This document shows, one piece after another, positions 15,970 to 23,962 of a DNA stretch of 36,302 nucleotides. The DNA is from Desulfobulbaceae bacterium UBA5611. GTDB lineage: Bacteria > Desulfobacterota > Desulfobulbia > Desulfobulbales > Desulfocapsaceae. The stretch lies in the NCBI GenBank assembly GCA_002424635.1, contig DIKT01000018.1, positions 1 to 36,302 of the forward strand, read 5' to 3'. The notes beneath the pieces were generated by a model. That model saw nothing but the letters and a program-made list of their open reading frames with translations, searched no databases and was not told where the DNA came from. The position numbers were made by a program, and so were the translations under genes. Position 1 is the stretch's first letter. Every line of letters begins with the position of its first letter.

Positions 15970-17295
15970 TTATAGCCGCCTCTTGCTTTTCTTGTCGCTG
16001 ACTGTGTCGACAATAAGCTCCGTACCAGCGCTGATCTCACCAGAGATGATCTCGGTCATGAGGCCATTGGTATCACCGATGGTGACCGGCACAGCCACGG
16101 GTTGCTGGTCACGCAGGAGCCAAACCTGCTGCTGATCTTTGCCGGCCGTAATGCGGGATGCCGATCTTGGCGCCGGGGATCGGCGGGGAAAAAGTTTGCT
16201 GACCAGACTGCCGCCGGAAACGGTAGTTTCTTTGGCCTCCTGCCGGGGTGGGATGAAGCGCAAGGCCACATTCGGCACCAGCAGGGCCTCCTCGATCTGT
16301 TTGACCTTGATATCGGCCGTGGCAGTCATCCCTGGCCGTAAGGCCAGATCAGCATTATCAACATTTAAAATAGTCAGATAGGTCACGACCCCGGCATCAA
16401 CCTGGGAGCCATAACGAACCTGCGAGATAACGGCCGGAAAAATTCGCTCCGGATAGGCATCAACCGTAAAGGTCGCCGTTTGTCCTGATTCTACCTGACC
16501 GACATCGGCCTCATCCACTTTTACCTGCAGTTCCATCAGCATCAGATTTTCAGCCAGCGTGAAGAGTTCCGGCGATTGAAAAGAGGCCGCCACCGTCTGG
16601 CCGGGTTCAGCGCTGCGTTTAAGCACCACGCCATCAATGGGTGACACAACCTTTGATTTCTCCAGATCAATCCTGTCAATCTGCAGTGTGGCCTGGGCTT
16701 CAGCGATACTGGCCTCAGCCAGGGACTTATCCGCCTCGGCCCGTTTCAAGGCGGCCTCGGCGGCATCAAGATCCTGGGTCGACGGCAGGCGACCATTACT
16801 GGCCTGCCGGATGAGCCGCAGCCGCTCCATTATTTGGCTGGCCTCAAGCAAGCCGGCTTTGGCCTGCAGCAGCCTGGCCTTGGCCGACTCATGGGCAGCT
16901 TCTGATTGCAGGATCCGCGCCTCAAGTTTACTCGTATCAAGCCGGGCCAGCACCTGACCGGCCTTCACAAAATCATTGTGATCCACCGCTACCGATTTGA
17001 TCGTCCCGGACACCTCTATACCCACCAGGATCTGATTAGTAGGTTCCAGATTACCAGTGGCGGTGACCAGCACGGTCAAGTCACCCATCTGGGCCGGTTC
17101 CGTTTTATATTGGACGTCCTGACTGCTTTGTCCCGCCTTCCAGCGCCAGACAACCAGCAGCATCAGGAGCACTAGACCAAGAAGCAGCCACAACCACCAG
17201 AATTTCCGGCTATCCCGGCGCGGCAGATCTTTTGCCGTCATCTCATGAGCAGCGGCAGTCCCCGTTTGATTCATTTGGTTATCATTATTCGCCAT
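15970..17295 (-). CDS. macA: MacA-type periplasmic adaptor (RND/HlyD membrane-fusion protein)
   Basis: It links the inner-membrane ABC pump to an outer-membrane channel. Counted from ATG 17295 (about 441 residues) there is a membrane anchor at about 32-50 (FWWLWLLLGLVLLMLLVVW). The first lipoyl half is TATGNLEPTNQILVGIEVSG with FVKAGQVLARLD. A helical hairpin of alternating Ala/Glu/Lys at about 110-200 follows, then the second lipoyl half (VVSPIDGVVLKRSAEPGQTV) and a beta-barrel region with RPGMTATADIKV. The C-terminal membrane-proximal domain follows. The frame extends to 17439 but would overlap marC, and the extension has no domain content. No strong ribosome-binding site is seen at 17295. 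Confidence 0.9.
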   Translation of the reverse strand: MANNDNQMNQTGTAAAHEMTAKDLPRRDSRKFWWLWLLLGLVLLMLLVVWRWKAGQSSQDVQYKTEPAQMGDLTVLVTATGNLEPTNQILVGIEVSGTIKSVAVDHNDFVKAGQVLARLDTSKLEARILQSEAAHESAKARLLQAKAGLLEASQIMERLRLIRQASNGRLPSTQDLDAAEAALKRAEADKSLAEASIAEAQATLQIDRIDLEKSKVVSPIDGVVLKRSAEPGQTVAASFQSPELFTLAENLMLMELQVKVDEADVGQVESGQTATFTVDAYPERIFPAVISQVRYGSQVDAGVVTYLTILNVDNADLALRPGMTATADIKVKQIEEALLVPNVALRFIPPRQEAKETTVSGGSLVSKLFPRRSPAPRSASRITAGKDQQQVWLLRDQQPVAVPVTIGDTNGLMTEIISGEISAGTELIVDTVSDKKSKRRL

Positions 17296-17383
17296 AAAAT
17301 TTACTTGAAAAACAATATTGTTAATATTCAATGCTCCAGGCGGCAAGCACGAGGCAAGCACAGCAGGATATCTGAAAAAATAT

Positions 17384-18013
17384 TTAAGCCAGAACCGGAA
17401 ACAAGCCCTTGATCCCGTTAGCAATAAATTCCACCGCAATAGCGGCCAGGATCAGACCCATCACCCGTGAAAAGATATTGATGCGTATCTGGTTGGTATG
17501 CCTGGAGATCCAGGGAATAGCCAGAAAAGCAAGCCAGAGCACTCCGACGAGAATTAAGATTTCCAGCACCATGAACATATAGTGCAGAGGCTCATGGCTT
17601 TTATGAGTAGAGAGAATGATGGTACTGATGGCCCCGGGACCAGCCAGCAGAGGCATGGAGATGGGGATAACCGCTGTAGATTCCCGACCGCCGTTACTGG
17701 CCTCTTCCTTGCTGTAAGTGATCGCACTCTGCCGGGCATGCAGCATGGACAGGGCCATGAGCAGCAGCAGGATGCCGCCGGCCACCCGGAAGGAATTAAC
17801 GCTGATCCCAAAGAATTTAAGGATAAACTCGCCCGTTAATAAGGCAGCGAGCAGAATCACCAGAACAGATATCACTGTGATTCTGGTCGTCCGCTTAAAT
17901 TCTTCTTCTGAGGCATCAGCCGTCAGAGCTATGACAATGGGGATCGCACCGATGGGATTAACGATGGCCAGCAAGGCAATAAAAATCTTGGTATATTCTG
18001 TAAAATCGAGCAA
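17384..18013 (-). CDS. MarC-family integral membrane protein
   Basis: 209 residues with about six hydrophobic segments. FIALLAIVNPIGAIPIVIAL near 10-30 is the MarC signature (NP-x-G-x-x-P). Others are RVAGGILLLLMALSMLHA, VIPISMPLLAGPGAISTII (a second conserved P-G-A block), ILILVGVLWLAFLAIPWI and GLILAAIAVEFIANGIKGLF. MarC proteins were once thought to be multiple-antibiotic-resistance exporters; their true substrate is unknown. Gene lies 60 bases after purC and about 88 bases before macA, all on the minus strand. Confidence 0.9.
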   Translation of the reverse strand: MLDFTEYTKIFIALLAIVNPIGAIPIVIALTADASEEEFKRTTRITVISVLVILLAALLTGEFILKFFGISVNSFRVAGGILLLLMALSMLHARQSAITYSKEEASNGGRESTAVIPISMPLLAGPGAISTIILSTHKSHEPLHYMFMVLEILILVGVLWLAFLAIPWISRHTNQIRINIFSRVMGLILAAIAVEFIANGIKGLFPVLA

Positions 18014-18072
18014 GACATCATCCTCGCAAAAGAATAAACCTACTCTTAGCCACCAACCGCGACTGAACCGGA

Positions 18073-18972
18073 TTATTCTGCGGTCAGCCTGCGCAGTGCT
18101 TCCTGGTAGCGGGCTTGCGTTTTCTCGATAATCTCCAGCGGCAAGCTGGGCGGCGGCGGCGTTTTATCCCAGTCCAGAGATGACAGATAATCGCGCAGAA
18201 ACTGCTTATCAAAACTGGCCTGACTACGACCGGGCTGATAGGTATCCACCGGCCAGAAACGGGAGGAGTCAGGGGTCAGTACTTCATCAATGAGGATCAG
18301 TTTATTGTCCAGCAGGCCAAGTTCGAACTTGGTGTCGGCAATAATGATCCCTTTGGTCCTGGCATAATCAGCGGCCCGGCTGTAAAGCCTGATGCTGATA
18401 TCGGCGATCTCATGGGCCCGTTCTTGACCGAGCATGCTTTCCATCGCCGTAAGCGAAATATTCTCGTCATGAGCACCCAGCGCCGCTTTGGTGGAGGGGG
18501 TAAACAGAGGTTGAGGAAACTGCGCGGATTCCAGCATGCCGACGGGCAGGGCAAAGCCGCAGACCGTCGGGTTTTGCTGATAGGCACTCCAGAACGAACC
18601 GGACAGATAACCCCGGACAATGCATTCAATGGTCAGGGGCTGGGTTTTGCGTACCAGCATGGAGCGGCCGTGCAACTGCTCGGCATAGGGTTGGCACAGA
18701 GCCGGATATTTACTGACATCAGCGGTGAGCAGATGGTTGTCAACAATATCGCCGAGTAAATCAAACCAGAACAGGGAAATCTCGGTCAGGATCCGCCCCT
18801 TACCCGGCACCGGGTCATTCATGACCACATCATAGGCCGAGATCCGGTCGGTGGCCACCATCAACAGCTTATCGTCATGGCCGGGAATGGCGTACATATC
18901 CCTGACCTTGCCCAGATGCACCAGGTTCAGGCCGGTGAAATCAGTGGTTACGATTGTCTGAGTCATTGTCAC
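18073..18972 (-). CDS. purC: Phosphoribosylaminoimidazole-succinocarboxamide synthase PurC
   Basis: Purine synthesis: ATP-dependent joining of aspartate to CAIR. 299 residues, of the longer class. LVHLGKVRDMYAIPG near 16-30, LMVATDRISAYDVVM near 37-51, VRGYLSGSFWSAYQ, TKAALGAHDENIS, GIIIADTKFELGLLDNKLI (split as ADTKFELGLLDNKLILIDE) and LTPDSSRFWP are family blocks that bind ATP and substrate. The start may be Met1 or Met3. A hairpin (18991-19026) lies between it and adk, so its expression may be partly separate. No other purine gene is here. Confidence 0.96.
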   Translation of the reverse strand: MTMTQTIVTTDFTGLNLVHLGKVRDMYAIPGHDDKLLMVATDRISAYDVVMNDPVPGKGRILTEISLFWFDLLGDIVDNHLLTADVSKYPALCQPYAEQLHGRSMLVRKTQPLTIECIVRGYLSGSFWSAYQQNPTVCGFALPVGMLESAQFPQPLFTPSTKAALGAHDENISLTAMESMLGQERAHEIADISIRLYSRAADYARTKGIIIADTKFELGLLDNKLILIDEVLTPDSSRFWPVDTYQPGRSQASFDKQFLRDYLSSLDWDKTPPPPSLPLEIIEKTQARYQEALRRLTAE

Positions 18973-18990
18973 TGCTCCAGGCTTAAAGTT

Positions 18991-19026
18991 AAAACGGAGG
19001 CTGACCGCTTATGACGGTGCAGCCTC
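18991..19026 (-). terminator. Terminator or attenuator hairpin between adk and purC
   Basis: On the minus strand GAGGCTG-ACCG pairs with CGGT-CAGCCTC, with one bulged base, and TTTT follows two bases after the stem. The U-tract is short. It could end the adk transcript or reduce read-through into purC. Confidence 0.6.
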
Positions 19027-19046
19027 TCAGGCGAAATCTTGACAGA

Positions 19047-19694
19047 TTACAGATTCAGTTTAGCCTTTACAGCATTGATGACATCATCGCTGGAGGTGGC
19101 AGGCACGCTCATCAACAGGCCTTTCTCCCGATAAAAACCGATCAGAGGGGCGGTTTTCTCGTTATAAGTCTCAAGCCGATGGGTGATGGCCGCCTCGGTC
19201 TCGTCCTCACGCTGCACTGCCCGCGCCCCGCATTTGTCACAAATTCCTTCCACCTTGGGCGGATTGGATTTGACATTATAGATAGCCTGACATTTTGGAT
19301 TCTCGCAGGTCCGGCGAGTACAGAGACGATCAAGGATGATATCACGGGGCACATCGATATCAACGGCCATATCGAGTTTAATATTGAGTTTATCAAGCAG
19401 CTGGGTCAATTCCTCGGCCTGAGGAATGGTGCGAGGAAAACCGTCCAGCAAAAAGCCCTTGGCGCAGTCAGGCTCCTGCAATCTTTTCTCCATGATGCCC
19501 ATAATCAGGGAGTCAGGCACCAGATCGCCCCGCTTCATAAAACCTTCGGCCTCAAGGCCCAGTTCGGTTTTGGCCTGAACAGCTCCGCGGAGAATATCGC
19601 CCGTGGAAATCTGCACTGAGCCATCGAGGGCGGTCAACAACTTGGCAACGGTACCTTTGCCGGCACCGGGGGCGCCCAATAAAATTAATTTCAT
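19047..19694 (-). CDS. adk: Adenylate kinase with zinc-type LID
   Basis: Interconverts ATP + AMP and 2 ADP. 215 residues. P-loop GAPGAGKGT (7-15), AMP-binding STGDILRGAV, GFLLDGFPRTIPQAE with the DGFPR motif, and the LID. The LID contains four cysteines at 130, 135, 152 and 155 (CENPKC and CDKC), which in this family bind a structural zinc. The remaining LID Arg motif (QREDE) is present. An AGGAG six bases before ATG supports the start. No promoter was assigned with confidence upstream, though the ~220 bases to 19915 are gene-free. Confidence 0.96.
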   Translation of the reverse strand: MKLILLGAPGAGKGTVAKLLTALDGSVQISTGDILRGAVQAKTELGLEAEGFMKRGDLVPDSLIMGIMEKRLQEPDCAKGFLLDGFPRTIPQAEELTQLLDKLNIKLDMAVDIDVPRDIILDRLCTRRTCENPKCQAIYNVKSNPPKVEGICDKCGARAVQREDETEAAITHRLETYNEKTAPLIGFYREKGLLMSVPATSSDDVINAVKAKLNL

Positions 19695-19915
19695 TATATT
19701 CTCCTTTGTTTTTTAGAATAAGATTTTCATGCAGATATTGCAAATTTCATAGTTGGAATGCTGTTTACCAGAACAAAAAACGCTAGTATAAACACTATTC
19801 CCTTCAATGTCAGCTAAATATGATGATTGCATTCTCAGCAAGGGGAAGATGGGTAAAAGCGTGACGGGTTGGCTGGCTACCGCCGCTCCGTGGACCTTTG
19901 ATGGTTACTTTAACT

Positions 19916-20326
19916 TTACTGGTATGTTGTGCCATCATACTTTAACCAACCAGCTATATGATGGCCGTCAGGATCATGATGTGTCCAATGGATAACTCCG
20001 CCCTCAACATTCCACTCATATTCTCCATAAAATTCTACAGTACTATCTATCTCTAAGTCTGGAACTCTCTCTGCAATATCAATGTTATGAGCCATGAGCA
20101 GTGTCTGCTTAGGACTTATGCGCACTATAAACCTCTGATGACGTGGAATAACGAGATCGTCAGCCAAAAGTCTGGTCACAACACCTTCTCCTTGAATTTG
20201 GATATTACTCTGTTGATTTTCATATGCATGCTGCAGAATCGTCACAAAATCTTGAGCGGGCTCTTGATTCTGTGGAGCAATTCCAGACATAATCGCCACG
20301 ACGAAGAATAAAATACTACTTTTCAT
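19916..20326 (-). CDS. DUF3465-type secreted protein
   Basis: 136 residues with an N-terminal hydrophobic segment (SSILFFVVAIMSGIAP, about 3-18), probably a signal peptide. The mature part has VRISPKQTLLMAHNIDIAER, VEFYGEYEWNVEGGVIHWTH and HHDPDGHHIAGWLKYDG. The block 'G-x-I-H-W-T-H-H-D-P' is the conserved core of DUF3465 proteins, which have an OB-like beta fold and no known activity. It is oriented with its neighbours but separated from mqnP by only 37 bases and from adk by 221 bases. Likely periplasmic. Confidence 0.8.
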   Translation of the reverse strand: MKSSILFFVVAIMSGIAPQNQEPAQDFVTILQHAYENQQSNIQIQGEGVVTRLLADDLVIPRHQRFIVRISPKQTLLMAHNIDIAERVPDLEIDSTVEFYGEYEWNVEGGVIHWTHHDPDGHHIAGWLKYDGTTYQ

Positions 20327-20363
20327 ATTTTCCTCTATGATACGGTTTTTATAGGCACTCGGC

Positions 20364-21224
20364 TCATCCTTTATCGGTCAGTAGGGCCAGCCAGGTAGCG
20401 GCAAAGAGGGTGAGACTGATCACGCCGTTCAGCAAAAAGAAAGAACCTTGAATCTGCGACAGATCGCGGGGATTGACTACCAGATGCTGATAGAAGAGGA
20501 CGGCGGCAGTGAGCATCAGGCCGATATAGTACCAGAAATTGAGATGGCCCTGGCTGCCGGTCAGGGTAAAGAAGATAAAGGCCAGGACATGAAAAGCAAC
20601 AGCCAGCCGGAAGGCGTTTTCCCGACCCAGCCGGGATGGCAGCGAGTGCAGACCGCTATCCCGGTCAAAATCAGCGTCCAGACAGGCATAGATAGCATCA
20701 AAGCCGGCCACCCAGAACAAAACGCCGGCCGAGAGCGCCCAGGGAAATCCTGCCAGGCTGCCTGCCACTGCGACCCAGCCGCCAAGAGGCGAAAAGGCCA
20801 GAGCCAGACCCAGCACCAGATGACATAACGAGGTGAAGCGCTTGGTCAGGGAATAAATGAGGGTCAGCCCCAAAGCCAGAGGGGCCAGTTTGAGGGTCAG
20901 CTCATTGAGATTATAGCAGGCGAAGAAAAAAAGCACAGCGGCCAGAATGACCAGGAGCCAGGCCTCAATCAGCCGGACTTCACCGGCCGGAATCGCCCGG
21001 CCGGCGGTTCGGGGATTGGCGCGATCAAAATGGCGATCCACAATACGGTTAAAGCCCATGGCACAGGTACGGGCCCCGACCATGGCGAGGACCACCCAGA
21101 GAAAGACCATTCCTTCCGGCGCTCCGCGACCGGCGAGAAAAGCCCCCATCAGGGCAAAAGGCATGGCGAAGACCGTGAGCTTGAACTTGACCATCTCCAG
21201 CAGAACAGCAATCTTTCTCAGCAT
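20364..21224 (-). CDS. mqnP: UbiA-family prenyltransferase, probable menaquinone MqnP
   Basis: Membrane prenyltransferase expected to attach the polyprenyl tail to 1,4-dihydroxy-6-naphthoate in the futalosine route. About 286 residues from ATG 21224, eight to nine hydrophobic helices. The two Asp-rich Mg-diphosphate motifs are FNRIVDRHFDRANPRTAGRA near 60-79 (N-x-x-x-D-x-x-x-D) and DAIYACLDADFDRDSGLHSL near 178-197. SLTKRFTSLCHLVLGLALA is also family-typical. The frame starts two bases after the ubiX stop, or, via GTG 21245, inside ubiX. Next to UbiX and mqn genes, the MqnP reading is better than UbiA (ubiquinone), though the fold alone does not decide. Confidence 0.82.
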   Translation of the reverse strand: MLRKIAVLLEMVKFKLTVFAMPFALMGAFLAGRGAPEGMVFLWVVLAMVGARTCAMGFNRIVDRHFDRANPRTAGRAIPAGEVRLIEAWLLVILAAVLFFFACYNLNELTLKLAPLALGLTLIYSLTKRFTSLCHLVLGLALAFSPLGGWVAVAGSLAGFPWALSAGVLFWVAGFDAIYACLDADFDRDSGLHSLPSRLGRENAFRLAVAFHVLAFIFFTLTGSQGHLNFWYYIGLMLTAAVLFYQHLVVNPRDLSQIQGSFFLLNGVISLTLFAATWLALLTDKG

Positions 21225-21226
21225 TA

Positions 21227-21805
21227 TCAGATCTCTGTCCCCCACCGCTGCCGACCCGGGATATCAAGGCCGATCTGATCGGCAAGCCGCCAGGAAAAGG
21301 TGTCAGCGGCCTCTTCCAGGGTAGCAGGCTGCAGATAAAAGCCGGGCAGCGGCGGACAGATAATGGCCCCGGCATCATGAGCCGCGAGCATATTATTCAG
21401 ATGGGTCCGGTTGAGAGGTGTTTCTCGCACCACCAGCACCAGATCCTTGCGTTCCTTCAGCATCACATCAGCACAGCGCTGAATCAGATTAGCGGAAATG
21501 CCGGCGGCAATAGCGGCCAGCGTCCCCATGCTGCAGGGCAGGACCAGCATGGCATCGTAACCGCTGGAGCCTGAGGCCGGCGGCGAGGCAAAATCCCGGC
21601 AGTCAAACCAGACGCTGACCGCCGGTAAATCCTGCGGCCTCAGCCCTTTTTCCAGCGCCAGTACCTTGTGTCCGGCCTCAGAACAGATGCCATGTACCAC
21701 CAGATTGAGATCCTGAATGACTCGCAAAAAGGACTGAAGATAAAGCATGCCCGAGGCGCCGGTTACTGCCACCAGGATTTTTTGTGGTCTCCGTCTGTGC
21801 TCCAT
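21227..21805 (-). CDS. ubiX: UbiX-type flavin prenyltransferase
   Basis: It makes prenylated FMN, the cofactor of UbiD-type decarboxylases, from FMN and dimethylallyl phosphate. 192 residues, Rossmann-like: VAVTGASGMLYLQSFLRVI near 12-30, CSEAGHKVLA, MLVLPCSMGTLAAIAAGISA near 85-105, IQRCADVMLKERKDLVLVVR, ETPLNRTHLNNML and GAIICPPLPGFY. In the menaquinone pathway the UbiD-like decarboxylase (MqnL/M type) needs this cofactor; it is not found here. 142-bp repeat element A lies just upstream, so transcription from mqnA must cross it. Confidence 0.92.
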   Translation of the reverse strand: MEHRRRPQKILVAVTGASGMLYLQSFLRVIQDLNLVVHGICSEAGHKVLALEKGLRPQDLPAVSVWFDCRDFASPPASGSSGYDAMLVLPCSMGTLAAIAAGISANLIQRCADVMLKERKDLVLVVRETPLNRTHLNNMLAAHDAGAIICPPLPGFYLQPATLEEAADTFSWRLADQIGLDIPGRQRWGTEI

Positions 21806-21836
21806 GCCCTGCTCACTCCTGTTAACCTTTTTTAAT

Positions 21837-21979
21837 GGCTATCTTGAACAATTAAGATTTTGTTCACTATCAAGGCATGAGAACAATTTTATCACAGGCC
21901 TATAGTTGATATTACGAGGATAATTTTTTTTTCAACAACGCCGAGCTTGGCTAAAAAAAACAATTTTTTCAAGGTACCC
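21837..21979. repeat. MITE-like dispersed repeat, copy A (~143 bp)
   Basis: The right end is ATTTTTTCAAGGTACCC (21963-21979); the left end GGCTATCTTGAACAATTA (21837-21854) is its imperfect inverted partner. The interior ATCACAGGCCTATAGTTGAT (21891-21910) matches copy B (27489-27629) read on its minus strand. The alignment spans the whole element with only small indels, about 75 per cent by eye. It abuts the last bases of mqnA (stop 21980-21982). No target duplication is evident. Confidence 0.7.
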
Positions 21980-22852
21980 TTATATCAATTGGCCATTTTG
22001 ACATACAATCTTCAATGGTAAAGCCTGGGCCGATCCTTCGCCTCGGGCAATCAGATAATTGAAAAACCGCTCCAGGGCCAACTGTTTCTCCGGTCCCAGA
22101 TCATACTCGATGGCCCGCAGATAGACATAACACTCGTCCGGATGCATGGGAATCCTCGGGGCCGCCACCTGACAGATGGCCTCCAGGTTCTGCCGTCCTT
22201 CCCGGGCGCAACGAACGAATTCCTGATGAATCAAAGCCAGGGCCTCCGGCTCTCTTTGGCAGAAGTCCTCCCGCACCGCGCAGACCGCAAAGACAAAAGG
22301 CAGCCCTGTATGGCGCCGCCATATTGCCCCCAGATCGAGTTGGTAGGGAAAACGAGGATCACCCACCAGACGCAGAGCCTGATCGCCTATAGCCAGCAGG
22401 GCCTGCGTTTTTTCGGTGATCTCCCGGTCCACATCGCCAATATTATACTGCGGTCTGACCCCGTAAAATTCCTCAAGCAGGATCTGCACCAGAAAGACCG
22501 AGGTCTGGGACTGCCGGCTGAGCAGGACAGCGCAGCCATCCAGTTGACCGGGATCAATCCGGGAGAAGAGAAATACCGAGCCCACCGAGCCATTAGCGCT
22601 GATCGACAGATCAGCCATAATCCGATAAAGCTCCGGCCGCCGGCAGTACTCATGAGAAGAGACGAAACCAAGATCAAGCTCACCGGCCGCCAGCATGCGG
22701 TTGAGGGTGGAAGGTGGTGCCTCAATCAGATGCCAGGCAGCGGGATGGTCCCTATTCTTCCAGCTCTCATAGATCGGCGCGGTATTGATATAATTGACCA
22801 TACCGATCCTGGCCATGGCTGACGGTTGCCTGTCCTTCTTTTCATTTACCAT
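21980..22852 (-). CDS. mqnA: Chorismate dehydratase MqnA
   Basis: First committed step of futalosine menaquinone synthesis: chorismate to 3-[(1-carboxyvinyl)oxy]benzoate. About 290 residues, periplasmic-binding-like fold without signal peptide. ARIGMVNYINTAPIYESW near 14-31, APPSTLNRMLAAGELDLGFV with SSHEYCRRP, SISANGSVGSVFLFSR, SRQSQTSVFLVQILL, LLAIGDQALR and LGAIWRRHTGLPFVFAVCAV are family blocks. ATG 22852 overlaps the stop of the acyltransferase gene by one base. A TTG three bases upstream is possible but unneeded. Cysteines are unusually common in the C-terminal half (FCQREP, ICQVA, ECYVY). Confidence 0.93.
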   Translation of the reverse strand: MVNEKKDRQPSAMARIGMVNYINTAPIYESWKNRDHPAAWHLIEAPPSTLNRMLAAGELDLGFVSSHEYCRRPELYRIMADLSISANGSVGSVFLFSRIDPGQLDGCAVLLSRQSQTSVFLVQILLEEFYGVRPQYNIGDVDREITEKTQALLAIGDQALRLVGDPRFPYQLDLGAIWRRHTGLPFVFAVCAVREDFCQREPEALALIHQEFVRCAREGRQNLEAICQVAAPRIPMHPDECYVYLRAIEYDLGPEKQLALERFFNYLIARGEGSAQALPLKIVCQNGQLI

Positions 22853-23922
22853 CAAGATGTTAACCTTATTCTCCCAGCCACTGCTTTTTCCATCACGATC
22901 AGCAGAAAGACGGTGGCGGCAAGCAGTATGAAAAGCAGCATAAAATAAATACCCGGCTCCAGAGAGTGATCAGGAATGAAATACTTATACAGCGTATCCA
23001 TGGGTGCCTGCAAGATAAAGAGTCCATAACTCATTTCTCCCCATAGTGCAAACTTCGGCCACGATAATAAGTTCAAAAGCGGATTAGAAGCACAAGTCAA
23101 ATGCCAAAGAATAAGCAGCATAACAGGCGCATAAAGACTCGCCGCAAATGGCAGTTTAAGCCCCAGCAGTTGCACTAGTTGCGGTTGCCATTGCACAAGC
23201 AAAGCCACGGCACCAAAGAGGGCCAATGTCGTCAGCAGCGACCACATCCCGCCCTGCTTAACTTTGTAAGAGCTGGTCTGCAGATAATAAGCCCCGCAAA
23301 TCCCGATGAAAAAGCTGCAGAAATGGGACAGCGGAAAATAATAGATCAGATCATGAGACCAGGACGGATAACCGGTATAAAAGCCGGAGTTGAGGAGCCT
23401 GATCAACACCAACTGGGTGATCAGCCAAAGCAAGAGACTGACCGCAACCATCAGCCGGCCATCCGGCCGTTTTTGCTGCAGAAAAATAAGGATCGGCGGA
23501 AAGAGGCAATAGCAGAAGAGCAGGACCGAGACAAACCAGCTGGCAAAATTAATGGCAAGCGGTCCGGGCAACCAGGACTGGAGGCAGAAGAGATTGAGGA
23601 GAAAATCGGCAGCAGTCAAGTGACCGGCCAGACCCGAGAACCAGGCTGACAACAGCAAGGCCAGCAGATAGAGCGGCAGGATTTTTATCGCCCGCCTGGT
23701 CCAATACTGCCGCCAATGCAGGGCCCGCTGATGATATCCGAGCAGAAGAACAAAGCCGGACAGAACAAAGAAAAATGTCACCATCAGGGAACCGGCCTTG
23801 AATACCGCGGGGACCTGAGGATAAATTTCAACTTTCTGGCCGAAGTGAAAAAAGATCACAATGCAGGCCGCAACAAAGCGAAAAAACGGCAGCGCTGCGG
23901 TATTGATGGCGGGCATCTTCAT
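22852..23922 (-). CDS. Acyltransferase-3 family integral membrane protein
   Basis: 356 residues with about ten hydrophobic segments. FRFVAACIVIFFHFGQKV (about 14-31) has the R-x-x-A...H motif of the family. GSLMVTFFFVLSGFVLLLGY (44-63), WTRRAIKILPLYLLALLLSA and LFCYCLFPPILIFL follow. Members O-acylate surface polysaccharides or lipids; the substrate cannot be read here. It sits between the amidohydrolase (40 bases) and mqnA (1-base overlap), both menaquinone genes, so it is co-transcribed with them. A link to quinone chemistry is not supported by the fold; the most likely reading is an inserted or unrelated passenger. Start may be Met1 or Met3. Confidence 0.9.
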   Translation of the reverse strand: MKMPAINTAALPFFRFVAACIVIFFHFGQKVEIYPQVPAVFKAGSLMVTFFFVLSGFVLLLGYHQRALHWRQYWTRRAIKILPLYLLALLLSAWFSGLAGHLTAADFLLNLFCLQSWLPGPLAINFASWFVSVLLFCYCLFPPILIFLQQKRPDGRLMVAVSLLLWLITQLVLIRLLNSGFYTGYPSWSHDLIYYFPLSHFCSFFIGICGAYYLQTSSYKVKQGGMWSLLTTLALFGAVALLVQWQPQLVQLLGLKLPFAASLYAPVMLLILWHLTCASNPLLNLLSWPKFALWGEMSYGLFILQAPMDTLYKYFIPDHSLEPGIYFMLLFILLAATVFLLIVMEKAVAGRIRLTS

Positions 23923-23962
23923 GTGTTCGAAAAAAAAATTAAAATCAGGGAGCTAACGGCAT

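Noticed and set aside
17296..17439. Long N-terminal extension of macA
   Set aside because: It would overlap the marC stop region and adds no domain; ATG 17295 gives a normal membrane-anchored adaptor.
22142..22822. 226-residue open frame on the plus strand opposite mqnA
   Set aside because: It lies inside a clear mqnA and has no domain content; it is a codon-bias shadow.
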